Assembly (NCBI GenBank): GCA_903886165.1
Contig: CAISLL010000226.1
Coordinates: 1-10,165 of the forward strand
Length of the DNA stretch: 10,165 nt
Direction of reading: 5' to 3'
Source of the DNA: an uncultured beta proteobacterium
GTDB lineage: Bacteria > Pseudomonadota > Gammaproteobacteria > Burkholderiales > Burkholderiaceae_C
Part shown: in pieces, positions 1 through 6,550 of the stretch
Numbering within the stretch: position 1 is the first letter of the stretch
Layout of the letters: the number at the start of each line of letters is the position of its first letter
Program-made: the position numbers and the translations under genes
The notes under the pieces: model-generated
Databases searched by the model: none
Told to the model about the DNA's origin: nothing
Seen by the model: the letters and a program-made list of their open reading frames with translations, nothing else

Positions 1-1098
<1,098 letters not shown>

Positions 1099-1101
1099 TC
1101 C

Positions 1102-1518
1102 ATGAACACCATCCACGTTGATGTGGTGAGTGCCGAGGAGTCGATCTTCTCGGGTGAGGCCCGGTTTGTGGCCTTGCCCGGTGAAGCCGGTGAGTTGGGC
1201 ATTTACCCGCGCCACACGCCGCTGATCACCCGCATCAAGGCGGGTTCGGTGCGCATTGAAAAAGAAGACGGCAGCGAAGAGTTTGTGTTTGTGGCCGGTG
1301 GCATTCTTGAAGTTCAACCCAATTGCGTGACCGTGTTGTCTGACACCGCAATCCGTGGCAAGGACCTGGACGACGAAAAAGCCAACGCAGCCAAACTGGC
1401 CGCTGAAGAAGCTGTGAAGAACGCCAAGACTGATCTGGACTTGGCTCGCGCCTCTTCCGAATTGGCGATCATGGCTGCCCAGATTGCAGCACTGCGCAAG
1501 TACCGTTCGAAGAAATAG
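1102..1518 (+). CDS. atpC: F1Fo ATP synthase epsilon subunit
   Basis: This is the central-stalk subunit that rotates with gamma and can inhibit ATP hydrolysis. It has 138 residues, the usual bacterial length. The N-terminal beta-sandwich (about residues 1-85) carries typical family sequence: VDVVSAEESIFSGEA, GELGIYPRHTPL and FVAGGILEVQP. The C-terminal helical hairpin (about 88-138) is rich in Ala, Glu and Lys and ends KYRSKK. The ATG lies three bases after the atpD stop, and an AAAAAGG ribosome binding site inside the end of atpD (1087-1093) leaves 8 bases before it. It is the last gene of the atp operon, and an intrinsic terminator begins 24 bases after the stop. Confidence 0.97.
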   Translation: MNTIHVDVVSAEESIFSGEARFVALPGEAGELGIYPRHTPLITRIKAGSVRIEKEDGSEEFVFVAGGILEVQPNCVTVLSDTAIRGKDLDDEKANAAKLAAEEAVKNAKTDLDLARASSELAIMAAQIAALRKYRSKK

Positions 1519-1542
1519 GCAGCATCCGGTTGCCCACCCAAT

Positions 1543-1576
1543 AACCCGCGTTGCACTTGCGTGCCGCGGGTTTTTT
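1543..1576 (+). terminator. Rho-independent terminator after atpC
   Basis: AACCCGCG (1543-1550) pairs perfectly with CGCGGGTT (1565-1572). An inner GCAC/GTGC pair (1553-1556 with 1561-1564) closes a TTGC loop, with a two-base TT bulge between the stems. The right arm runs into six Ts (1571-1576). This fits the end of the atp operon. The hairpin could also act, more weakly, on the convergent - strand gene ending at 1618, because on that strand it is followed by TTATT. Confidence 0.9.
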
Positions 1577-1617
1577 AACGTCTTCGTCACTCAAAGACCC
1601 GGTTTTTCAAACGACCA

Positions 1618-2145
1618 TCAGCCCAGAACAGGTTCGTTTGGCAATTCATTGGGGTTGTGCGTACCCGCTGACACCGCAAAGTGCCGTTGCAGCAAGGTCG
1701 ACACCTCATGTACAGCACGCGCAAGGCCTCCTTCAAAATCGCCAGCCTTGAACGCAGCGCGCATCTCATCCACCAATTGTGACCAGGTGCCGGGCGCCAC
1801 ACGCTCATTCAAGCCTCGGTCTGCCACGATTTCTATGCGCCGCTCGGCCAGCAGCAGATAGATCAGCACGCCGTTATTCTGCGCGGTATCCCACACCCGC
1901 AACTTGCCAAACATGGCGAGCGCACGTTCGCGGGTGATTTGTGCCGTGCTGACTGGTCGCCATAGGTATCTCAGAGGAAGGCCTGCTTCCACGTAGATGC
2001 GAATTTCTCCGCTGTGTCCGGCCTCGCTACCCGCGACCTGCGCCGCCAGTTTGGCGAGCAGGGCGGGCGGCATGGCGCGCTCGGCCGCCCTCTCGCTTTG
2101 CCAGCGGTGTTTAAGAACGCGCGTCAGACGTGTCCACATACCCAT
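1618..2145 (-). CDS. TPM-domain protein without export signal
   Basis: A 175-residue protein that I assign to the TPM (TLP18.3/Psb32/MOLO-1) fold family, of the short type lacking a glycine-rich tail. Seen: a strand-like segment GEIRIYVEAGLPL (about residues 46-58), then NNGVLIYLLLAERRIEIVADRGL (about 90-112), the most typical TPM element, then an amphipathic helix ending FKAGDFEGGLARAV. The N-terminus is basic with no hydrophobic stretch, so I see neither a signal peptide nor a membrane anchor. The start overlaps the stop of the upstream TPM gene (TAATG), with GGGAG (2153-2157) 7 bases before the ATG; a second ATG two codons later is less well spaced. It is the last gene of the lemA-TPM-TPM unit. 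Biochemical role unknown: some TPM proteins have been reported as phosphatases, but I see no basis for a specific reaction here. Confidence 0.85.
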   Translation of the reverse strand: MGMWTRLTRVLKHRWQSERAAERAMPPALLAKLAAQVAGSEAGHSGEIRIYVEAGLPLRYLWRPVSTAQITRERALAMFGKLRVWDTAQNNGVLIYLLLAERRIEIVADRGLNERVAPGTWSQLVDEMRAAFKAGDFEGGLARAVHEVSTLLQRHFAVSAGTHNPNELPNEPVLG

Positions 2146-3131
2146 TACCAGTCTCCCGAGGCGCCACCGCCACCAAAATCTCCCCCGCCACCAGAACTGA
2201 AACCGCCACCAGAACTGAAATTGCCTCCAGAGCCAGATCTACCACCGCTAAAACCGCCTCCATGACCCCACCCGCCGTGGCGGCCGCGGCTTTGCCAGCT
2301 GCTGCCGCGTTTACCGGGTGTGTTCTGAGTAAGGGCAAACACGATGGCAGCCAACACAGCCAGAGCAGCGATGACAAGGCTGGTGGTGACTACAAAGGCA
2401 ATCACTCCGGCCACCCCGCCAGTGACCACAGAACCGAGCCGGTTGCCAAAAATACCCCTTGTGACCGCACCCACCACAGGCACCGCGATGAACATAAAGA
2501 TGCCCAGTTGCATCCAATCAAACCCGCCCGCCGAGCTGGCTACTGTCTTGACGGGTTCGGGCAAAGCTTCGCCTTTGATCAAAGCCATGATCCGGGTCAC
2601 CCCGGCGTCGAGCCCGCCGGCATAGTCGCCCTGCTTGAAACGCGGTGTGATGGCTTCGTCAATGATGCGCTTGGCCGCCAGGTCCGGTACTGCACCCTCT
2701 AGTGTCTTTGCGACTTCGATGCGCAGCTTGCGGTCTTGCACGGCCACGACCAGCAACAGGCCGTCGCCGACGTCCTTGCGGCCAATCTTCCAGCTATTGG
2801 CGACGCGGTTGGCGTATGAGGCAATGTCTTCGGGTTGTGTGCTGGGCACCAGCAGCAGCACAACCTGAGAGCCCTTCGCCAGCTCAAAGGCCGTCAGTCT
2901 GGCTTCGAGCGCATCACGCTGGGCCTGAGCCAGCTTGCCGGAGATATCCACCACATGGCCGGTCAAGGGCGGCACAGCTTGTTCCGCCATGGCCGCTCCA
3001 GCAAGCCAGGATGACATGAGAAGCCACGCCACAAACAGCTGCCAAATGACGCGCAAGCCAGACAGCACCGGCGCATGAACCAGCTGCCACCTGACACGCC
3101 AGCACGCGGCCACGCGCTTCACAGCCTTCAT
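2145..3131 (-). CDS. Exported, membrane-anchored TPM-domain protein (YgcG type) with glycine-rich tail
   Basis: A 328-residue envelope protein. Order of parts: a long basic N-region followed by a hydrophobic stretch with a likely signal peptidase site after AMA (about residue 49); a TPM domain (about 56-190) with VVDISGKL, the strand SQVVLLLVPST, the conserved DVGDGLLLVVAVQDRKLRIEV core and FKQGDYAGGLDAG; hydrophobic segments at about 207-223 and 235-267, enough for two or three membrane passes; and a low-complexity Gly/Ser tail (about 273-328) ending GASGDW. This architecture matches the YgcG-like proteins that usually sit beside lemA. The start overlaps the lemA stop by four bases (ATGA) and the stop overlaps the next TPM start by one base (TAATG), which suggests coupled translation. 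Only a weak ribosome site is visible at the start. Function unknown. Confidence 0.9.
   Translation of the reverse strand: MKAVKRVAACWRVRWQLVHAPVLSGLRVIWQLFVAWLLMSSWLAGAAMAEQAVPPLTGHVVDISGKLAQAQRDALEARLTAFELAKGSQVVLLLVPSTQPEDIASYANRVANSWKIGRKDVGDGLLLVVAVQDRKLRIEVAKTLEGAVPDLAAKRIIDEAITPRFKQGDYAGGLDAGVTRIMALIKGEALPEPVKTVASSAGGFDWMQLGIFMFIAVPVVGAVTRGIFGNRLGSVVTGGVAGVIAFVVTTSLVIAALAVLAAIVFALTQNTPGKRGSSWQSRGRHGGWGHGGGFSGGRSGSGGNFSSGGGFSSGGGGDFGGGGASGDW
2185..2220. repeat. Perfect 18-bp tandem duplication in the glycine-rich tail
   Basis: The 18-base unit CCGCCACCAGAACTGAAA occurs twice head to tail (2185-2202 and 2203-2220), followed by a degraded third copy. On the - strand it encodes a repeated Phe-Ser-Ser-Gly-Gly-Gly block in the tail of the exported TPM protein. 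The in-frame unit suggests tail length changes by slippage. Confidence 0.9.
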
Positions 3132-3715
3132 TTCTTGTTGAAATCAACCGTCGGAGGTGTGGATATGGCGGCCTCGTTCTGCACCGAGAAGCTTGGTTTG
3201 GGTGAATAACTGAACACCATGGCGGTCAGGTTGCTGGGAAAGCTGCGCGCCAGCACGTTGTATTCCTGCACGGCCTGGATGTAGCGGTTGCGCGCTACAG
3301 TGATGCGGTTTTCCGTGCCTTCAAGTTGCACGCGCAAGTCACTGAAGCCCTGATTCGCCTTCAGGTTGGGGTACTGCTCCACGACCACCATCAAGCGGCT
3401 CAGCGCCGATCCCAACTCTCCCTGGGCCGCCTGAAACTTGCTGAACGCCGCCGGGTCGTTGAGGGTTTCCGGCGTCACCTGAACCGATGTGGCCTTGGAG
3501 CGTGCCTCGATCACCTTGGTCAGCGTATCTTGCTCAAAAGCAGCCTCCCCCTTGACGGTCGCCACGATGTTGGGAACGAGATCGGCACGGCGCTGGTACT
3601 GGTTCAGCACCTCGCTCCAGGCCGACTTGGTTTGTTCGTCGAGTCGTTGAAAATCGTTGTAACCACAACCTGTCAGCAGTGCGACAGTCATCAGCATCAA
3701 AAACCAGCGCTTCAT
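3128..3715 (-). CDS. lemA: LemA-family lipoprotein
   Basis: A 195-residue LemA-family envelope protein. The N-terminus has a short signal with lipobox LLTGC, so Cys17 is the probable lipidation site; residue 18 is Gly, so no Asp retention signal for the inner membrane is present. The rest is a helical bundle with family segments NQYQRRADLVPNIVATVKG (about 38-56), TKVIEARSKAT, LSRLMVVVEQYPNLKAN and the ENRITVARNRYIQAVQEYN helix (near residue 140), then FPSNL. I chose the ATG at 3713-3715 rather than the longer frame to 3826, because a perfect AGGAGG lies 5 bases upstream and the signal peptide starts there. It is the first gene of a unit with two TPM proteins; lemA next to a YgcG-type gene is a recurring arrangement in bacteria. 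The molecular role of LemA is not established. Confidence 0.93.
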   Translation of the reverse strand: MKRWFLMLMTVALLTGCGYNDFQRLDEQTKSAWSEVLNQYQRRADLVPNIVATVKGEAAFEQDTLTKVIEARSKATSVQVTPETLNDPAAFSKFQAAQGELGSALSRLMVVVEQYPNLKANQGFSDLRVQLEGTENRITVARNRYIQAVQEYNVLARSFPSNLTAMVFSYSPKPSFSVQNEAAISTPPTVDFNKK

Positions 3716-3720
3716 ATGCA

Positions 3721-3726
3721 CCTCCT
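3721..3726 (-). promoter_or_regulatory. Ribosome binding site that fixes the lemA start
   Basis: On the - strand AGGAGG precedes TGCAT and the ATG at 3715, a spacing of 5 bases. It rules out the upstream in-frame start. I could not find a convincing sigma-70 promoter in the 149 bases between this start and the + strand gene at 3865. Confidence 0.85.
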
Positions 3727-3864
3727 GAACCAAAAATGCAACGGTAGCACACCGCAGGCAAATAAATTGCGGGTCCGCCTGCCAGATCGGACGCCTTTTG
3801 CGACCGGCGATCGTGGAAGCCTGCAAAAACGGTGAGAATCCAGCTTAGTTACCAATCCACGCCC

Positions 3865-4314
3865 ATGCCCAAAGCAAAAAAAATCGCAGCTTCCTTTGGC
3901 GGTTCCGCCGACGACACTGAGGCCAACTTCTACGAAGCCTTGCTCACCGCGGACGTCGACCGCATGATGGCCTGTTGGGCAGACGAAGAAGAAGTGGTCT
4001 GCATTCACCCGGGTGGCCCGCGCCTGGTTGGGTTGGGTGCGATTCGTGCCGCTTTCGAAACCATGTTTGCCAATGGTAACGTGCGCATCACGCCACAGCT
4101 GGTGCGCAAGATCGACGCCATGGCGAGTAGCGTCCACAGCGTGCGCGAACGCATCGACATTCTCACCAGTGAAGGTCCGGTGGACGCCTTTGTGATCGCC
4201 ACCAATGTGTACCACAAGACTGCGCAAGGCTGGCGCATGGTGGCGCACCATGCCAGTCCCGGCAACCCAAACGAAGCCCAGGACATCACGGAAACCCCAC
4301 CTCTGTTGCATTAA
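3865..4314 (+). CDS. NTF2/SnoaL-like domain protein of unknown function
   Basis: A 149-residue protein with the cone-shaped NTF2-like fold. Seen: the N-terminal helices EANFYEALLTADVDRMMACW (about residues 18-37), then EEEVVCIHPGGPRLVG (about 40-55), the helix GAIRAAFETMFANG, and the C-terminal strands VIATNVYHKTAQGWRMVAHHASP. The HPGG and WRMVAHHASP motifs are typical of this SnoaL-like branch, in which members range from isomerases to binding proteins, so no reaction can be assigned. No signal peptide, so probably cytoplasmic. I prefer the ATG at 3865 because the protein then starts MPKAKK, which I recall as the usual start in relatives. An in-frame GTG at 3832 would add 11 residues. Neither start has a good ribosome site. 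It is divergent from lemA and is followed after 135 bases by an unknown gene on the same strand. Confidence 0.82.
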   Translation: MPKAKKIAASFGGSADDTEANFYEALLTADVDRMMACWADEEEVVCIHPGGPRLVGLGAIRAAFETMFANGNVRITPQLVRKIDAMASSVHSVRERIDILTSEGPVDAFVIATNVYHKTAQGWRMVAHHASPGNPNEAQDITETPPLLH

Positions 4315-4449
4315 ATGGTGTGGCCAGTACGGGAAAACGACGCGCGTCAAGCCCTCCTCAAGCCTGCATCGTAGTGGCTGCCAGGGGGTCAAAAGCCGTC
4401 TGCCGCTGGCTGGCCCAACAATCAAGTTTTGTCCTGAAAGAGCACACAC

Positions 4450-5022
4450 ATGGATGACATTGTCAAACAGGCCATGGCCAAGTGGCCCAATGTCCCTGAC
4501 TGCTATGGCTGGCTTGGCCTGGACGCACGCGGCAACTGGTACATGCGTGATGACAGGGCGCAGGCATTGGGTCCTTTTGACAGCGCAGTGCCGGGCTGCA
4601 AGGGATCCGAGTTGCGCCATGAAAAACTCATTGACTTCATTGGTCGCAACTATGCCCCGGATGCCAGGGGCTGCTGGTATTTCCAGAACGGGCCGCAACG
4701 TGTGTTCGTCGAACTTCAGTCCACGCCCCTGATCTGGCGCCTGCAAACTGACGGCAGCGTGCAGGACCATACCGGCCGCCGGGCGTCAGTACACAACTGC
4801 TGGCTCGATGAATGGGGGCACCTCTACCTTGAGTCTGATGTGGCGGTTGGCCTGGTTCACAGCCAGGACGTGCAGCACGCCTCAGAGCTCATTGAGCAGG
4901 GAATTTGGGTGCCTCAGGCAGTCAAGCGTGCCGATATGGATGCAAAGTTTGGCTTTGTCAAAAGTCCTGCTTTTTTAAAATCGATAGCTAACCAGCCAGG
5001 ATATACAGGGGCTAAAGACTAA
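4450..5022 (+). CDS. Conserved-type soluble protein of unknown function
   Basis: A 190-residue protein that I recall only as a domain of unknown function found mainly in Burkholderiales; I am not sure of the family number. It has no signal peptide, membrane segment or cofactor motif. It is rich in aromatic beta-strand-like pieces: WPNVPDCYGWLGLDARGNWYM (about residues 12-32), the helix HEKLIDFIGRNY, GCWYFQNGPQRVFVEL (about 75-90), and a later WLDEWGHLYLE segment (about 118-128). The paired 'aromatic plus DARG' elements look like an internal repeat of short beta hairpins. A GAAAGAG ribosome site (4436-4442) lies 7 bases before the ATG. The last 17 codons (from 4972) are AT-rich, contain TTA, ATA, ACA and TAT unlike the rest of the gene, and fall in a repeat-like element, so the native C-terminus may have been replaced. 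The stop is 13 bases from the convergent cytochrome gene. Confidence 0.75.
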   Translation: MDDIVKQAMAKWPNVPDCYGWLGLDARGNWYMRDDRAQALGPFDSAVPGCKGSELRHEKLIDFIGRNYAPDARGCWYFQNGPQRVFVELQSTPLIWRLQTDGSVQDHTGRRASVHNCWLDEWGHLYLESDVAVGLVHSQDVQHASELIEQGIWVPQAVKRADMDAKFGFVKSPAFLKSIANQPGYTGAKD

Positions 5023-5035
5023 AAATCCCTAAAAA
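4971..5035. repeat. AT-rich interspersed repeat-like element of Comamonadaceae type
   Basis: The segment begins with a T/A run, then AAAATCGATAGCT, a short GC-richer centre with AGCC (4994-4997) able to pair with GGCT (5010-5013), GGGGCTAAAG, and two copies of CTAAAAATC (5019-5027 and 5029-5037, the second reaching into the cytochrome stop codon). Its base composition is strikingly lower in GC than either neighbouring gene. The skeleton AAAAT-GATAGCT-stem-GGGCTA-AAAAT resembles, from memory, short intergenic repeats abundant in Rhodoferax, Polaromonas and Acidovorax genomes. That assignment is inference; the composition break and the direct repeat are seen. Confidence 0.55.
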
Positions 5036-5563
5036 TCATTTGCCGGCCGATGCCGCCTGGGCTGGTGCTTTGGGCTCATCGAATTTGGCGCCACCTGCAT
5101 TGGCCAAATAGACCACGGCACGGCCAATCTCATGGTCGGAGAAAGCAGCGCCGCCTTGTGCAGCCATGTTTCCCTTACCCTTGAGGGCAGATTTCAAAAG
5201 TGCGTCGTAGCCGGTTTTGACGCGTGGGCCCCAGGCTGCCGAGTCGCCGAATTTGGGTGCCCCGACCAGGCCTGCGGCATGACAAGTAGTGCATTGCGCG
5301 TTGTACACCTGCTCACCGGTTTTCAGTTCGCGTGATGCTGCACCAAGTTGCAGCTTTCCGACTTTTTGTATCCGTGCCATCACCGCCTCTTCCGACATGC
5401 TGGCTTTCGGCGCGCCGTCTTGCGACTTGTAATAACCAACCAAAACACCCACAACGATCACCGGCAGCACCAATAACACCGCCAGATTGAGTACCTTCCG
5501 GAAAACGCTGTGTGTGGGCGCAGCATGTGCGTCGTGCCCGCTGGCATGGTGGTTGTCGCTCAT
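5036..5563 (-). CDS. Membrane-anchored cytochrome c5-type protein
   Basis: A 175-residue class I c-type cytochrome. Parts: a hydrophilic N-terminus with five histidines in 18 residues (5, 6, 10, 13, 18); one hydrophobic helix (about 24-43) that probably stays as an uncleaved anchor; a linker; and a haem domain (about 82-158) with haem-binding CTTCH (Cys91, Cys94, His95), GAPKFGD and WGPRV, and Met133 in GNMAAQGG as the likely sixth ligand. It ends in a Pro/Ala tail. The spacing fits the cytochrome c5 family, which carries single electrons in the periplasm. I chose ATG 5561-5563 because GAGG (5569-5572) lies 5 bases upstream, the anchor helix follows, and the longer frame to 5935 would run antisense through the CZB gene. 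A TATAAT box lies 37 bases upstream. The redox partner cannot be told from the neighbours. Confidence 0.92.
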   Translation of the reverse strand: MSDNHHASGHDAHAAPTHSVFRKVLNLAVLLVLPVIVVGVLVGYYKSQDGAPKASMSEEAVMARIQKVGKLQLGAASRELKTGEQVYNAQCTTCHAAGLVGAPKFGDSAAWGPRVKTGYDALLKSALKGKGNMAAQGGAAFSDHEIGRAVVYLANAGGAKFDEPKAPAQAASAGK

Positions 5564-5600
5564 GGTGACCTCATTGTGTGGTGGAGAATGGCTGCCGAAA

Positions 5601-5606
5601 ATTATA
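5601..5606 (-). promoter_or_regulatory. Candidate -10 box of the cytochrome c promoter
   Basis: A perfect TATAAT on the - strand, 37 bases upstream of the cytochrome start codon, would place transcription start near 5594 and give a leader of about 30 bases. No good -35 hexamer is visible at 16-18 bases, so the promoter may need an activator or be weak. Confidence 0.5.
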
Positions 5607-5718
5607 GGGGTCGGCCGGGGCACAATAACGGGCAGGTAAGCCGGTGAAATGCGGGGCGGCTGATCGCATGATGCTTTTGCCAAGTGGAACGTATCACACC
5701 TGTTGACGAGTTTTGCAC

Positions 5719-5724
5719 GAGGAG
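5719..5724 (+). promoter_or_regulatory. Ribosome binding site that decides the GTG start of the CZB gene
   Basis: GAGGAG is followed by 7 bases and the GTG at 5732. The longer in-frame start at 5684 has no such site, and the sequence between is not family-like. Confidence 0.8.
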
Positions 5725-5731
5725 CCTGAAC

Positions 5732-6115
5732 GTGAATTTTGACGAAGCCATCAAGGCGCACACCTACTGGAAAGTGATGTTGAAGTGGCTCATCAACGGG
5801 CAGCGTCCGATTGATGCAGACATTGTCGCATTGGACGGTGTCTGCGAGCTGGGGAAGTGGATCGCAGGAGATGGGCAGGCTTATGCCGGGGTTCCCGGCT
5901 TTGAAGTCTTTGTGCGCCAACATACCGCATTTCACGAGGTGGCTGGCGAAGTGGCACGCTTGGTTGAATCAGGCCATCGTGCCCAGGCCGATGCCATGAT
6001 GGCACCCGAGGGAAAATTCACGCTTGCGTCAGAGAAGACCATTGCCGCCATCAGAGCGCTCAAGCTACAGGTGGAAAACGGCACTGGCAGCGCGTCAGAC
6101 GCCAATCAGGCTTGA
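5732..6115 (+). CDS. Stand-alone CZB (chemoreceptor zinc-binding) domain protein
   Basis: A 127-residue protein made almost entirely of a CZB-type helical bundle, a domain that binds zinc through three histidines and one cysteine and is known from chemoreceptors and diguanylate cyclases as a zinc or oxidant sensor. Seen, numbering from the GTG: His10 in AHTYW, Cys38 in VCELGKWI, and His64 and His68 in HTAFH, the expected ligand pattern and spacing. After the domain comes a helix (about 100-118) and a short polar tail. There is no signal peptide, membrane segment or output domain, so it would have to act on a partner in the cytoplasm. It is transcribed away from the cytochrome c gene across 168 bases and converges with rnfH. 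Hemerythrin-like bundles look similar, but the Cys-x-x-Gly-x-Trp motif favours CZB. Confidence 0.85.
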   Translation: MNFDEAIKAHTYWKVMLKWLINGQRPIDADIVALDGVCELGKWIAGDGQAYAGVPGFEVFVRQHTAFHEVAGEVARLVESGHRAQADAMMAPEGKFTLASEKTIAAIRALKLQVENGTGSASDANQA

Positions 6116-6147
6116 TCAGCGACCAGCCCCTTGCATCGGGCTGATGA

Positions 6148-6187
6148 CACCGTTCACAAGAGGCGCTGACCTTCTGCGTGAACCGTG
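6148..6187. repeat. Imperfect inverted repeat between convergent CZB and rnfH genes
   Basis: CACCGTTCAC (6148-6157) is complementary to GTGAACCGTG (6178-6187) at 9 of 10 positions, with a 20-base spacer. A second short hairpin, CAGCCC (6124-6129) with GGGCTG (6138-6143), lies just upstream. Neither has a T run on either strand, so neither is a standard intrinsic terminator. They may still protect or end the two convergent transcripts. Confidence 0.45.
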
Positions 6188-6212
6188 CCCACGGATCATT
6201 CGTAACAAGGCC

Positions 6213-6488
6213 TCAGTTGCTGTCGTCGTCAGAGCCTGTGCCGCGCAGCAACTTGGGGTCGGCCGTGATCGGCCGGTAAATTTCAATCCGCTGACCCGGT
6301 TCCAGCCGCGCTTCCAGGGCCACGGTCTTGCCGAATACGCCTACCTGTTGGGTACCCAGGTCAAGTGCAGGAAAAGTGCGCGCGATGCCGCTGGCTTCAA
6401 TGGCCTCGCGCACGCTGGCTTGCTCTGGCACATCCACTTCCAGCCAGACCTGGCGGTCAGGAAGGGCATAAGCGACACTGACTTTCAT
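6213..6488 (-). CDS. rnfH: RnfH family protein (ubiquitin-like fold)
   Basis: A 91-residue member of the RnfH (UPF0125) family, small beta-grasp proteins often encoded at the end of rnf operons and elsewhere beside ssrA-smpB or ratA. Family sequence is clear: MKVSVAYALPDRQ, the helix VREAIEASGI, VGVFGKTVALEARLEPGQRIEIYRPITADPK, then an acidic tail ending DDDSN. The exact role is unknown; position suggests assembly or regulation of the Rnf complex. It is separated from rnfE by 62 bases, unlike the overlapping genes upstream. That gap contains a GC-rich stem (CGCCG with CGGCG, within 6489-6517) just before the ATG, where no clear ribosome site is seen, so its translation may be lower or differently controlled. 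Confidence 0.9.
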   Translation of the reverse strand: MKVSVAYALPDRQVWLEVDVPEQASVREAIEASGIARTFPALDLGTQQVGVFGKTVALEARLEPGQRIEIYRPITADPKLLRGTGSDDDSN

Positions 6489-6550
6489 GAGACCGCCGCG
6501 ACCGAGGTCGGCGCGTCAAGTGATGCAGGTTTGGGGCGTGGCACCGATTT

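Noticed and set aside
3716..3826. N-terminal extension of lemA
   Set aside because: It would put 37 polar residues ahead of a lipobox signal peptide and ignore the perfect AGGAGG 5 bases before ATG 3715.
3716..3864. Divergent promoter between lemA and the NTF2-like gene
   Set aside because: I looked on both strands for -35/-10 pairs with 16-18 base spacing and found only weak partial matches, for example TTGCCT with CATTTT, so none is annotated.
4339..4348. Palindrome GACGCGCGTC in the gap before the unknown gene
   Set aside because: A 10-base GC-rich palindrome is easily met by chance in this composition, and no promoter elements or second copy surround it.
3712..4770. 352-codon open frame on the - strand
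   Set aside because: Antisense to the NTF2-like gene and the start of the unknown gene, crosses the lemA leader, and shows no family sequence or ribosome site.
5564..5935. N-terminal extension of the cytochrome c frame
   Set aside because: The extra residues run antisense through the CZB gene, lack family sequence, and precede an ATG with its own ribosome site and TATAAT box.
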